This document shows, one piece after another, positions 21,201 to 28,933 of a DNA stretch of 64,000 nt. A program made the position numbers and the translations under genes. Every line of letters begins with the position of its first letter. Position 1 is the first letter of the stretch. The DNA is taken from the NCBI RefSeq assembly GCF_018069925.1, contig NZ_JAGPXB010000010.1:56154-120153 (forward strand), written 5' to 3'. A model generated the notes under the pieces. That model ran no database searches, was not told where the DNA came from, and was given only the letters and a program-made list of their open reading frames with translations. This DNA comes from Flavobacterium erciyesense (lineage in GTDB: Bacteria > Bacteroidota > Bacteroidia > Flavobacteriales > Flavobacteriaceae).

Positions 21201-22138
21201 ACACAGCCATTACAAATTACAACTATAATTCAGGCGATTATGCTGCCTACAACTTGTTTGGTGGTGTGGGTACAGCAGCGTTAAATTTGGGAGTTAATAC
21301 ATTAGTGCCAAAAGGTAAAATAGCAGCTGGACAATCTTTCTTTGTACTAGGAATTAACAGTGGAGGTAATGCTATTTTTGATAATTCAATGCGCGAAAGT
21401 TCGGGTAACGAAGATTTTTTTAAAATCCAGGATGGAAAAGATAAAAAAGTAGGTGATACAGATAAACATCGGCTGTGGTTAAACTTGACCAATGAACAAG
21501 GTGCATTCAAACAAATTTTAGTAGGGTATAGCGAGGCTGCAACAAATCAATTTGATTTGGCTTATGATGGAATTTCCTTTAACGGGAATACCGCTTTAGA
21601 TTTTTATAGTATCAATGAAGATAAAAACTTAACTATTCAGGCTAATGGGCTGCCATTTAATGACAATGATGTTTTTAAACTAGGTTTTAGCACTGCTGCG
21701 GCAAGTACATTTGTGCTGAAAGTAAATCATGCAGATGGCTTTTTGCAGGATAAAAGTTTTTTTGTTGAAGATAAAGTGAGCCAAACTATTGTACCGCTTG
21801 CAACCGAGGGTTATAAATTCACTTCAGAAAAAGGCTTTTTTAATGATCGTTTTCTGCTGCGATTTACAGATAAAAACTTAAGCAATTCAGAGTTTGAGAA
21901 GGAAAAAGAGGAACTAACTGTTGTCAAAAACAGCCAAGTAACTACTGTTGGTTTACGCAATCAAATTCTAGATGAGCTATGGTTGTATGGCATTGATGGC
22001 AAAGAAATATATCATAAAAAAGATATTCAAAAAGCTCATTATAGTATTCAGCCATTGCCAATTTCGCAGCAAGTTGCCATTTTAAAGGTAAAAGGTTGGG
22101 ATGGGAAAGTATTTTCTACAAAAGTCATACTTCCTTAA
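18281..22138 (+). CDS. Delta-60 repeat T9SS-exported protein
   Basis: A 1285-residue exported protein started by TTG: the codon lies directly before MKKILLF, and no ATG precedes the signal peptide in frame. After the signal (about 1-22) come 14 delta-60 repeats of about 52 residues, each with the form DGKIIVGGSF..YNG....RIIRLN.DGS.D.SF, over roughly residues 25-760. Such repeats fold as beta-propeller blades. A linker with SSTWDGISW leads to a C-terminal module (YTYWSSPVA onward) like that of the preceding gene, and to a T9SS type C-like tail. It is probably a secreted or surface-bound protein. Ligand unknown. Confidence 0.85.
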   Translation: MKKILLFCFILIASLFFNVSFAQQGISDPTFNTYDDGLLGDGFDGTVRTTVLQPDGMMLVGGDFLNFNGTSTPQICRLLPDGSKDPTFNTGLGLNGKVYSILLLASGKIILGGSFTSFNGLPANRLIRLNSDGSLDVTFNTTVAASSGIIYNMVEQSDGRIIIVGSFTKYDGVTANRVARILPTGGLDLTFVTAVGASSLVEEVQLQTDGKIILGGSFISYNGTPCGRIIRLNSTGIVDPSFVQGSGFDNSISALALQADGKIIVGGSFLTYNAGAAQKIIRLNADGSNDLSFLSGTGFANGVVESVRVNASGSIFVGGSFSTTYNAVDVNRIVMLMANGSVISGFDIGAGPASGSIYSFAEDSFGNFYASGSFSVFDSQNQGRLARFDTNGVLDIAYLTAGVGFDNSVLGLIPLADDTTIVFGSFSKFNGFLCSKITSLLPSGAVDPLFNVLGSGANNTIKTAVVQTDQKIVFAGAFTSYNGAACGRIVRILADGAVDVSFATGSGFNNQVYDVALQADGKIIVVGNFTSYNGIPINRVVRLLNDGSLDPTFNVGIGADAIVETVVLQSDGKLLLGGQFSNFNGTPQARITRLLPDGSLDSSFVSGLGLDKTVYAIAFQSDGKIVLGGSFSNYNGNASKRIVRLQSNGSFDSSFNMGSGFSTGDVRAIVVQPDDRLLIGGTFAGTYNGLSVKRLIRTLSNGQIDPTFSAVLNNTLFAMAITINNKLIIGGNFNSISGITKHRVARLKLCTNSSTWDGISWSNGSPSSEKTLLINANYTIANTINACSCNINSFSQVTVASSAALNLMFDYSGAGTLILENSGVLFQEENHVVNSGQMKMHRKTTPLVKSDYTYWSSPVASHVLADVSPNAPQDRLFSYNSVLNKWVGELPTAVMTVGKGYIIRSPSNFSETVPAVYEAVFTGVPNNGQYNVAIVGASTFNLIGNPYPSTLNADLFLDRNKTIIGGTMYFWTHNTAITNYNYNSGDYAAYNLFGGVGTAALNLGVNTLVPKGKIAAGQSFFVLGINSGGNAIFDNSMRESSGNEDFFKIQDGKDKKVGDTDKHRLWLNLTNEQGAFKQILVGYSEAATNQFDLAYDGISFNGNTALDFYSINEDKNLTIQANGLPFNDNDVFKLGFSTAAASTFVLKVNHADGFLQDKSFFVEDKVSQTIVPLATEGYKFTSEKGFFNDRFLLRFTDKNLSNSEFEKEKEELTVVKNSQVTTVGLRNQILDELWLYGIDGKEIYHKKDIQKAHYSIQPLPISQQVAILKVKGWDGKVFSTKVILP

Positions 22139-22172
22139 AAAAATAGCCACCTTGTGTAATACAAGATGGCTA
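22136..22172 (-). terminator. Terminator of bioB
   Basis: TAGCCACCTTGT (22144-22155) and ACAAGATGGCTA (22161-22172) form a 12-bp stem with one mismatch. On the minus strand it is followed by eight T residues. It lies between the converging delta-60 gene and bioB. Confidence 0.75.
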
Positions 22173-22192
22173 ATTATTCTGGTTTTTAACTA

Positions 22193-23278
22193 TTATTTTT
22201 CTTTAGCAGATGCTTCTAGATTACGTTCAATAGTGTGACCTGGTCTTGACCATTTTGGTTTTTCGCCAAGTGGTGCAAATTGTGAATCCTCTGCCTCCAC
22301 AGTTTGCGGTTGCGATACTTTTGTAAAAGGTTTTTGGGGATTTAATCCAAGCATTTCAAACATTTTCATGTCTTCGTTTACATCTGGATTTGGCGTGGTT
22401 AACAATTTATCACCAGCAAAAATCGAATTTGCGCCTGCAAAGAAGCACATAGCCTGTCCTTCACGACTCATGTTCATTCTACCTGCTGATAAACGAACTT
22501 GAGTTTCAGGCATAATAATTCTGGTAGTAGCTACCATTCGGATCATTTCCCAAATTTCAACTGGTTTTTCTTCCTCCATCGGTGTTCCTTCTACAGCAAC
22601 TAGTGCGTTAATTGGCACTGATTCTGGTTGTGGATTTAAAGTAGATAAAGCAACTAGCATTCCTGCTCTATCTTCAATACTTTCACCCATTCCGATAATT
22701 CCTCCGCTACAAACAGTTACATTGGTTTTGCGAACGTTTTCGATAGTTTGAATACGGTCTTCAAAACCACGTGTTGAGATTACTTCTTTGTAATATTCTT
22801 CACTTGTGTCAAGATTGTGATTGTACGCATACAAACCAGCTTCTGCAAGTCGCTGTGCTTGATTTTCGGTAATCATACCAAGTGTGCAACAAACCTCCAT
22901 GTCAAGTTTGTTAATCGTACGTACCATTTCAAGGACTTGGTCAAATTCTGGCCCGTCTTTTACGTTACGCCATGCCGCTCCCATACATACACGTGACGAT
23001 CCTCCAGATTTTGCGCGCAAAGCTTGTGCTTTTACCTGTGAAACTGACATTAAATCGTTGCCCTCAATATCGGTATGGTATCGAGCTGCTTGTGGGCAGT
23101 AGCCACAATCTTCAGGGCAACCACCTGTTTTTATTGATAGCAAAGTTGAAACTTGTACTACATTAGGGTCGTGGTGTTCTCTATGTATAGATGCTGCTTC
23201 GTAAAGCAAATCCATTAAAGGTTTGTTATATATGGCGATTATTTCGTCTTTAGTCCAATTGTGTTTTGTAATGCTCAT
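22193..23278 (-). CDS. bioB: Biotin synthase
   Basis: A 361-residue radical-SAM enzyme that inserts sulfur into dethiobiotin, the last step of biotin synthesis. The radical-SAM cluster motif is Cys54-x3-Cys58-x2-Cys61 in GGCPEDCGYCPQ. The YNHNLDTSEEYY segment, which supplies residues near the [2Fe-2S] cluster and substrate, is conserved. The ATG at 23278 is chosen because an upstream in-frame TTG at 23302 falls within the promoter -7 box. It has its own promoter and terminator, so it is expressed apart from bioFDA, which lies about 8.3 kb away. Confidence 0.96.
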   Translation of the reverse strand: MSITKHNWTKDEIIAIYNKPLMDLLYEAASIHREHHDPNVVQVSTLLSIKTGGCPEDCGYCPQAARYHTDIEGNDLMSVSQVKAQALRAKSGGSSRVCMGAAWRNVKDGPEFDQVLEMVRTINKLDMEVCCTLGMITENQAQRLAEAGLYAYNHNLDTSEEYYKEVISTRGFEDRIQTIENVRKTNVTVCSGGIIGMGESIEDRAGMLVALSTLNPQPESVPINALVAVEGTPMEEEKPVEIWEMIRMVATTRIIMPETQVRLSAGRMNMSREGQAMCFFAGANSIFAGDKLLTTPNPDVNEDMKMFEMLGLNPQKPFTKVSQPQTVEAEDSQFAPLGEKPKWSRPGHTIERNLEASAKEK

Positions 23279-23299
23279 TGATACGAATTTTTGATGCCT

Positions 23300-23330
23300 C
23301 AAAAGTAGTTAAATTGTTCTAAAGTACCAA
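23300..23330 (-). promoter_or_regulatory. bioB promoter
   Basis: On the minus strand TTG (23330-23328), 20 bases, then TACTTTTG (23307-23300), matching the TTG-N19/20-TAnnTTTG pattern. Transcription would start at about 23294, giving a leader of about 15 nt before the ATG at 23278. Confidence 0.7.
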
Positions 23331-23445
23331 TCTTAAACAGCTGAAATGAAATTAGTGCTGTGAAGGCTTTTTTTAATTCATCCCACCGCTCGAAAGACTA
23401 TTTTTAATTTTGTTGCCAAGAAATATTTTGCTTAGAAATAGACAT

Positions 23446-23480
23446 AAAAAAACCTCGCTAGGCTTGCGCTGTGGCGAGGT
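23446..23480 (-). terminator. Terminator of the small membrane protein gene
   Basis: ACCTCGC (23452-23458) and GCGAGGT (23474-23480) enclose a partly paired 15-base loop. On the minus strand the hairpin is followed by seven T residues (23446-23452). Confidence 0.75.
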
Positions 23481-23501
23481 AACTAAGTTTTTTGATGTGA
23501 T

Positions 23502-23957
23502 TTACGTCTTTGCTATTTTTTTATTCGAACTAAAGCGGGCATCCCAATACAATAACAGCATAAAAGTTACTATAACAGCAGAACTAACTCCTTCGAATAA
23601 AAGGGAAATAGAATAGGTCATTACCGATGGCTCACCACCAAATAAAAATGTTTTAGATAATGAACCAATATACTCTTCTCCTCCTTTAGCATAGCTGTAG
23701 CCAATAAGCGCTACAATACTTAATAGAACCCCTATTAAGGCGGTTAGTAATGCGGAAACAGCATTAGCAGCTAAGGTAGTTTTGCCTTCGGAATAGTTAG
23801 ATAGAAGGGTTCGATTAGTGCCATAAAAGATAAACAGCACATTAAATACACGTAAAATGTGACTATCGGCTAAGCCCAATAGTTCCATCGCTAAGAAATA
23901 AAGCCCAATACCTACAATGATCAGTACTCCATTTGTTAATTCTTTTGGAAGTTTCAT
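23502..23957 (-). CDS. Small four-helix membrane protein of unknown function
   Basis: A 151-residue protein with four hydrophobic segments at about 8-28, 33-48, 65-88 and 115-140, separated by short polar loops, implying an integral inner-membrane protein. The C-terminus (WDARFSSNKKIAKT) is basic and probably cytoplasmic. I do not recognise the family. A TAAATTTG box on the minus strand at 24021-24014 could be its promoter, about 50 bases upstream. It has its own terminator, so it is probably monocistronic. Confidence 0.65.
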   Translation of the reverse strand: MKLPKELTNGVLIIVGIGLYFLAMELLGLADSHILRVFNVLFIFYGTNRTLLSNYSEGKTTLAANAVSALLTALIGVLLSIVALIGYSYAKGGEEYIGSLSKTFLFGGEPSVMTYSISLLFEGVSSAVIVTFMLLLYWDARFSSNKKIAKT

Positions 23958-24052
23958 ACCGCTAAATTTTTTAGTTTGACAATAGTATCTCTTTGATAAA
24001 GAGAGGTTAATACCAAATTTAAATAAAAAAAGCCGAATTACGCTATTAAATC

Positions 24053-24982
24053 TTAGATTTTATTAATGTGCTCTAATACAGTTTGTTCGTCTTTGCGCAA
24101 CTGATTTTTTAAATCTTCGATTGAGTCGAATTTTTTCTCTGAGCGAATTCGCTGTACTATTGCTACTTGAATCTCTTGTTGGTACAAATCGCCTTCGAAG
24201 TCTATAAAGTTAACTTCAATAGATTGCTGCTGCCCTCCAACAGTAGGATTAGTACCTATATTCATCATACCATACACGAGTTTGTTTTGTATTTGGCTTT
24301 GTACAATATAAACCCCGTTTTGCGGAACGAGTTTAAAGTTTTCAGGTATTTGTAAGTTAGCTGTAGGATAACCAATAGTGCGCCCTAATTGTTTGCCTTT
24401 TACAACGGTGCCAGTTAAAAAGTAATCATAACCTAAATAACTGTTGGCTAGACTCATGTTTCCATCGAGTAGAGCTGTTCTAATTTTTGTTGAGCTAACA
24501 GAGATGTCATTAATTTCTTGTACCGAAATTTGTTCCACTTCAAACCCATATTCATGTCCAAAACCAATTAAATCATTGATGTCAGCCGTTCTATTTCGTC
24601 CAAATCGATGGTCGTAGCCGATTATTATTTTATGGATTTTGAATTTTTCAACCAAGACATCTCGAACGAATTCTTCGGCAGTAAGTCTTGAAAAGGCTTC
24701 ATCAAAGGGATGAATGACAATGTTTTCTATTCCTAGTTCTTCAATCAATGCGACTTTTTCGGTAATGGTATTTAGAAGTTTTAGCGTTGATCCTCCTTGT
24801 AAAACCATTCGGGGGTGCGGAAAAAAAGTAAGTACCAAGCTTTCAAATTCTTTGTTTGCGGTATTTTGAGTGAGTTTTTGAAGGATTTTTTTATGGCCTA
24901 AGTGTACTCCATCAAAAGTTCCAAGGGTCAAAATCGTTTTTTTGGTAGTCGAAAAGTCGTTTATAGAATGAAAAATCTTCAA
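24053..24982 (-). CDS. ribF: Bifunctional riboflavin kinase / FAD synthetase
   Basis: About 309 residues from a TTG start that gives MKIFHSINDF, the usual RibF beginning. An upstream in-frame TTG at 25021 lies before a TAAATTTG promoter box (25011-25004) and is unlikely to be used. The N-terminal FAD synthetase domain has GTFDGVHLGHKKIL and a YDHRFGRNR segment. The C-terminal flavokinase domain has GKQLGRTIGYPTANL and PQNGVYIV. It converts riboflavin to FMN and FAD in the cytoplasm. It lies downstream of the M43 protease terminator and is transcribed on its own. Confidence 0.92.
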   Translation of the reverse strand: MKIFHSINDFSTTKKTILTLGTFDGVHLGHKKILQKLTQNTANKEFESLVLTFFPHPRMVLQGGSTLKLLNTITEKVALIEELGIENIVIHPFDEAFSRLTAEEFVRDVLVEKFKIHKIIIGYDHRFGRNRTADINDLIGFGHEYGFEVEQISVQEINDISVSSTKIRTALLDGNMSLANSYLGYDYFLTGTVVKGKQLGRTIGYPTANLQIPENFKLVPQNGVYIVQSQIQNKLVYGMMNIGTNPTVGGQQQSIEVNFIDFEGDLYQQEIQVAIVQRIRSEKKFDSIEDLKNQLRKDEQTVLEHINKI

Positions 24983-25003
24983 AGCAAGGGTTTTATAATG
25001 CTG

Positions 25004-25011
25004 CAAATTTA
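25004..25011 (-). promoter_or_regulatory. -7 box of ribF
   Basis: TAAATTTG on the minus strand, about 22 bases before the chosen TTG start of ribF. I see no exact TTG at the -33 position, so this rests on the -7 box alone. It argues against the longer ribF start. Confidence 0.4.
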
Positions 25012-25032
25012 CGCTATACAATTGATATAATT

Positions 25033-25060
25033 AAAAAAGGACTGAAAACTTCAGCCCTTT
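25033..25060 (-). terminator. Terminator of the M43 protease gene
   Basis: AAAGG-CTGAA and TTCAG-CCTTT (25036-25060) pair with one internal A-C mismatch, and the minus strand continues into a T-run. It separates the protease gene from ribF. Confidence 0.65.
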
Positions 25061-25083
25061 GGTGTAAAATAGTATGTAAGTTG

Positions 25084-27129
25084 TTATTTTTTGATGAAAG
25101 GAATAGTTTGTCTACTTGATCCGTCTGTGACAAGTTGTAAAAAGTACATACCTTGTGCTAAGTTGGCAACGTTAATTTGTAATTCTTGTTTAGATTCTAT
25201 TGTTTTTGTACGGATTGTTTGGCCTAAAAGATTGATTATGCTGTACGAAGTTGGATAATCAATACTATTAGCATCAAGGCTAACGTTTAGGATATCTGCA
25301 GTTGGATTGGGGTATAGAAAAATATTTTGTAGTGTATCGATAGTATTTGTTCCAAGGGTTCCTATTCTAAAATTCGTTGATTCTGTATCTGTAAAGGCTC
25401 CACCAGTCACTATTGTTTCATTAGTTGGAGTGGCTAAGGTGTAAAATCCTTCGCCCCAATCGCAACAAACTCCGTCAGCGGCATCATCATTTATGGTAAA
25501 AGTATAGCAATCATTATTTGCTAAGACAAAAGTTTCTTTAACTGGAGCGGGTAAAGGTTGTGCTCTTGCTACATCAGTATAGGGCCCACCACTGTATAAA
25601 ATGGTACCTGCTGAATTAGTAAGTTGCCAAGTAGTTTCAGATCCAAATCGGTCATTTTGAAGAGTAAAATTGATTATAGTACTTGAAACGTTTTTGTCTA
25701 CTTTGAAAGTTTGGTCAGCGCTATTATTGGCACTATTTTGATCTGTTGTGTTATTAACATTAATAATTGTTGCGTTAAAATTATGTGTTCCACCACTTGT
25801 TGTTAGTGTGTTTAATGTTAAAGTTGTAGATGTATTTGTGTCTAAATTACCAGTCCAATTTAAGGTTTGTAAATTGGTATTGTCAATACTGTAACGAATT
25901 GTAGCAGCAGTTAGTGCTGCATTTCCTTTGTTTTCTAAAATAATAACGGGAGTAAAGCTGTTGCTGCACTTTTGAATATTTAAGTTAGAAATAGCAATTG
26001 CGCCATCATTGTTTAGTATCACGCCAGGCGTAAGTGCATCTGAAGTTTTTAGGCTTGCCCTACGAATGGAATTATTTATTACAGTTATCATTCTTGTTTT
26101 TTGATCTCCTGTAAATATATTCATGCAAATATCATCGGTGTAATCCATATAGTTTTCTACCATGTCTAATCCCGGAGAGTTGATACAAGAATCTACGTTT
26201 GTTGGACAGCCAGAATTGTCTATGGCAGTATTTGGTGTATCCTGACAAAAATCATCTACACTACATCCGTCCTCATCTTCATTGGCATCGCCCCAAATAT
26301 GACGAAGTCCTAAAAAATGTCCTACTTCATGAGTTGCTGTTCTACCTTGGTCGTATGTGGGTCCATATGTTCCCGTAGGGAAATACGATTTTGACCCGAA
26401 AAACTGATATTGTATAACAACGCCATCTGTAGCTGCAGCGCCACCACTGCTGTTTAATCCTGGTAATCCCGCAGAACTTGGGAATTGAGCATAACCCAAC
26501 AAATCAGTTCGGTCGAAATTTAAAACCCAAATATTTAAGTATTTATCCGGATTCCATTGGGTTTGTGGTTTTACAGTGTTTTCTATTTCATCAAGTGACC
26601 AACTATCTTTCCCTAAATTTACTCTGTGAATACCGTTTGATAGCACTCCTGCTGGATCTCTTTTGGCTAAGGCGAATTCAATTTCAATATCAGCTCCAAC
26701 TGGATTAGTGTTGAATCCGGGTGTGCTTACTTTTCTTCTAAAATCTTCATTTAGTACGCGAATTTGGGAGTTAATTTGTTCAGCAAACAAATTCTCGTTA
26801 GTACCTACAGCGTCGCCATTATGAATTACATGTACCACAACAGGAATTGTAATAACTGCATTAGTTTGTGCTGTTTTACTTGAGTTTCGCTTTTTTGCTT
26901 GTTCAAGTTGTACTTGGGGTGCTAACCATCGTTCGAATTCTTGTGTTGAAAGCCGTTGTGGGTTTGATGTTTTTAAGTACTCTTCATATTCTGTCGAAGC
27001 ACAACGAATTACTTTGCCAGCTTGTATGGCCTTTTTTTTGCCAAAGAGTGTTGCGTCTGCATTTGATTGTGCAAAACTCGAGTGATGTGCAATTATGATT
27101 AGTAACAAAAGAAAAGTAATTTTTTTCAT
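25084..27129 (-). CDS. Secreted M43-family zinc metalloprotease with T9SS tail
   Basis: A 681-residue exported protease of the cytophagalysin/pappalysin type. After a signal peptide (1-20) and a pro-region, the catalytic domain carries HEVGHFLGLRH with zinc ligands His267, His271 and His277 and catalytic Glu268, followed by the methionine-turn segment ENYMDYTDDICM. A CARDB-like beta domain (about 370-480) and a second beta domain (about 485-590) follow. The last roughly 75 residues (IFLYPNPTADILNVSL onward) are a T9SS type A sorting domain. It is expected to be released outside the cell or held on its surface to degrade proteins. Confidence 0.92.
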   Translation of the reverse strand: MKKITFLLLLIIIAHHSSFAQSNADATLFGKKKAIQAGKVIRCASTEYEEYLKTSNPQRLSTQEFERWLAPQVQLEQAKKRNSSKTAQTNAVITIPVVVHVIHNGDAVGTNENLFAEQINSQIRVLNEDFRRKVSTPGFNTNPVGADIEIEFALAKRDPAGVLSNGIHRVNLGKDSWSLDEIENTVKPQTQWNPDKYLNIWVLNFDRTDLLGYAQFPSSAGLPGLNSSGGAAATDGVVIQYQFFGSKSYFPTGTYGPTYDQGRTATHEVGHFLGLRHIWGDANEDEDGCSVDDFCQDTPNTAIDNSGCPTNVDSCINSPGLDMVENYMDYTDDICMNIFTGDQKTRMITVINNSIRRASLKTSDALTPGVILNNDGAIAISNLNIQKCSNSFTPVIILENKGNAALTAATIRYSIDNTNLQTLNWTGNLDTNTSTTLTLNTLTTSGGTHNFNATIINVNNTTDQNSANNSADQTFKVDKNVSSTIINFTLQNDRFGSETTWQLTNSAGTILYSGGPYTDVARAQPLPAPVKETFVLANNDCYTFTINDDAADGVCCDWGEGFYTLATPTNETIVTGGAFTDTESTNFRIGTLGTNTIDTLQNIFLYPNPTADILNVSLDANSIDYPTSYSIINLLGQTIRTKTIESKQELQINVANLAQGMYFLQLVTDGSSRQTIPFIKK

Positions 27130-27284
27130 AGGTGGTTTTTTTGGGACGTAAGTTGTACTTATTTACGAAATTGACATGGTTTTGGCTTGCGTGTCAACTT
27201 ATTTTGCATTCTTATATTGGTACAAAACAAAATTAAATTTTAAAATTACTAATTTTTTTCATCCCAAAAGGGCTTGTCTGTCTT

Positions 27285-27911
27285 TTATTTTCCGTTATAG
27301 GTGGTCATAGTAATCTCAATGCCAGCTGTTCCAAATGATTTTATGATTTCGCTAGCTACTTCTAAACGTTCCGGTAATGCAGCTTGTTCAGCATCGTTCC
27401 AGTCGCCAAGCACATAATCTACTTGTTTTCCTTTTTTAAATTCGTCGCTAATTCCAAATCTAAAACGAGCGTATTGTTGTGTGTTTAGTACGAGATTGGT
27501 GTTTTTTAGACCGTTGTGTCCGCCATCGCTTCCTTTTTGACGAATACGAATGGTACCAAAGGAAAGGTTCAAATCGTCTGTAATTACTAAGATATTTTCC
27601 AGCGGAATGTTTTCTTGATCCATCCAATATTTGATCGCTTTACCGCTTAAATTCATGTAGGTGTTGGGTTTGAGCAAGAAAAAGGCTCTGCCTTTAAAAC
27701 TATATTTTGCTAAGGCGCCAAGTTTTACGGTTTCGAATTGAAGGCCTTCTTTTTTGGCCAAAAAGTCAAGTACTTTAAAGCCTATGTTGTGTCTGGTGTT
27801 TACATATTCGGCACCGATGTTGCCAAGTCCTACTATTAAAAATTTCTTCATGCTATTGCTATTGGTCTCTGGTTTTGAGGTTGCGAAAAGATTTAAAATC
27901 CATTGTATCAT
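27285..27911 (-). CDS. pth: Peptidyl-tRNA hydrolase
   Basis: Frees tRNA from peptidyl-tRNA released by stalled ribosomes. The core begins KFLIVGLGNIG, continues with YVNTRHNIGFKVLD (catalytic His in NTRHNIG), then FLLKPNTYMNLSG, ITDDLNLSFG and GGHNGLKNT, all diagnostic. The reading frame starts 20 residues before the canonical beginning, at 27911; an ATG at 27851 giving MKKFLIVG is the alternative start. The gene is on the same strand as rplY and prs, with a 284-base gap to rplY that holds a palindromic element. Confidence 0.94.
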   Translation of the reverse strand: MIQWILNLFATSKPETNSNSMKKFLIVGLGNIGAEYVNTRHNIGFKVLDFLAKKEGLQFETVKLGALAKYSFKGRAFFLLKPNTYMNLSGKAIKYWMDQENIPLENILVITDDLNLSFGTIRIRQKGSDGGHNGLKNTNLVLNTQQYARFRFGISDEFKKGKQVDYVLGDWNDAEQAALPERLEVASEIIKSFGTAGIEITMTTYNGK

Positions 27912-28010
27912 GTTGCAAAAGTAAGCTTAATTCAATAAAATGGCTATGCTATTGCCGATATTAAAGCTTTGCTTTAGCAAATGTCTGAGATGCAAAATTA
28001 GTGCGTAGTA

Positions 28011-28090
28011 GCCCCGATTGCAGTGAAAATCCTTTTTGTGCGCTTTTTTTGCGAACAAAAAGATTGTAACGGAAAGCGGGACAAAATAGG
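28011..28090 (+). repeat. Structured palindromic element, copy A
   Basis: An imperfect palindrome in the rplY-pth gap. Outer arms CCCG (28013-28016) and CGGG (28077-28080) pair. The inner stem runs 28032-28043 against 28051-28062 (12 pairs with one G-A mismatch) around a T7 loop. Conserved single-stranded stretches are AAATCCTTTT and AAAAGATTG. A second copy with compensatory changes lies at 51884-51960. The + strand reading is antisense to the neighbouring genes. No transposase lies nearby. Confidence 0.7.
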
Positions 28091-28143
28091 TGCGAATGCG
28101 CGATTTAGCTGCTCCTTAAAATTGATATTAAAAAATAATAAGC

Positions 28144-28174
28144 AAAAAAAAGCGCCAGTTTTGCAACTGACGCT
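28144..28174 (-). terminator. Terminator of rplY
   Basis: AGCGCCAGTT and AACTGACGCT (28151-28174) form a stem with one wobble, and the minus strand runs into seven or more T residues (28150-28144). Confidence 0.8.
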
Positions 28175-28195
28175 TTGATATATGATTGAAAAAAA

Positions 28196-28807
28196 TTATT
28201 TTTTCTTTCCTTTTGCAGGAGCTTTTGCTGCTTTTGCTGCTTCTTGAGCTGCTTTCATAGCCGCACGAGAAATCTTCACTTGACAAATTACTGTGTTGTC
28301 TGGGTGCATGATTTTGAAGTTTGGTGTAGGTACTTTAGTAACGTACAATTTGTTACCCATATCAAGTGGAGTAATGTCAGCCTCAACAAAATCAGGAAGA
28401 TCTTTAGGAAGTGCTCTTACTTTTAATTTACGGTTGTTCATTCGTAAATCACCACCTGCCATAACACCTTTAGATTTTCCTACGATTTTCACAGGAACTT
28501 CCATAGTGATTTCTTTGTCATCAAAGATTTGAAAGAAGTCAATGTGTAAAATTTTGTCAGATACTGGGTGTACTTGAATGTCTTGTAAAACAGCATTGAA
28601 TGATTTTCCGTTTCCAAGGTCGATCACAACTGTGTGCGCGTTTGGAGTGTAAACCAAGTTTTTGAATGCCATTACTTCTGCTGAGAAATGAACTGCTTGA
28701 CTTCCTCCGTATAATACGCAAGGAACCAATCCAGCATTACGTAAGGCTTTTGTAGCTACTTTGCCCACGCTTTCTCTTTCTGATCCTTTAATTGTAATCG
28801 ATTTCAT
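28196..28807 (-). CDS. rplY: 50S ribosomal protein L25/general stress protein Ctc
   Basis: A 203-residue long form of L25 (TL5/Ctc type), which binds 5S rRNA. The N-terminal domain shows [29 protein letters not shown] and a [19 protein letters not shown] segment, all conserved. The C-terminal beta domain follows, and the tail is rich in Ala and Lys (residues 180-203). It is preceded by prs on the same strand across a 126-base spacer and is followed by its own terminator. Confidence 0.95.
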   Translation of the reverse strand: MKSITIKGSERESVGKVATKALRNAGLVPCVLYGGSQAVHFSAEVMAFKNLVYTPNAHTVVIDLGNGKSFNAVLQDIQVHPVSDKILHIDFFQIFDDKEITMEVPVKIVGKSKGVMAGGDLRMNNRKLKVRALPKDLPDFVEADITPLDMGNKLYVTKVPTPNFKIMHPDNTVICQVKISRAAMKAAQEAAKAAKAPAKGKKK

Positions 28808-28933
28808 TTTAAATATTTATATAGTTATTAATTAAACTCTTTTTTTAAGTCCTTAGCTGTTGGTTCTAAGTTCTTAGTTTTTGACTCTAAATCATAGCTA
28901 CTCTACTAAGTACTAATCACTAGGGACTAAAAA
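28808..28933 (-). repeat. Degenerate short-period repeats in the prs-rplY spacer
   Basis: The spacer contains imperfect copies of CTAAGTT, CTTAGTT, CTAAATC, CTAAGTA and CTAGGGA, with a period close to 7 nt, from about 28840 to 28930. It resembles the repeat spacers within the atp and nuo operons, though the motif differs. Confidence 0.5.
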
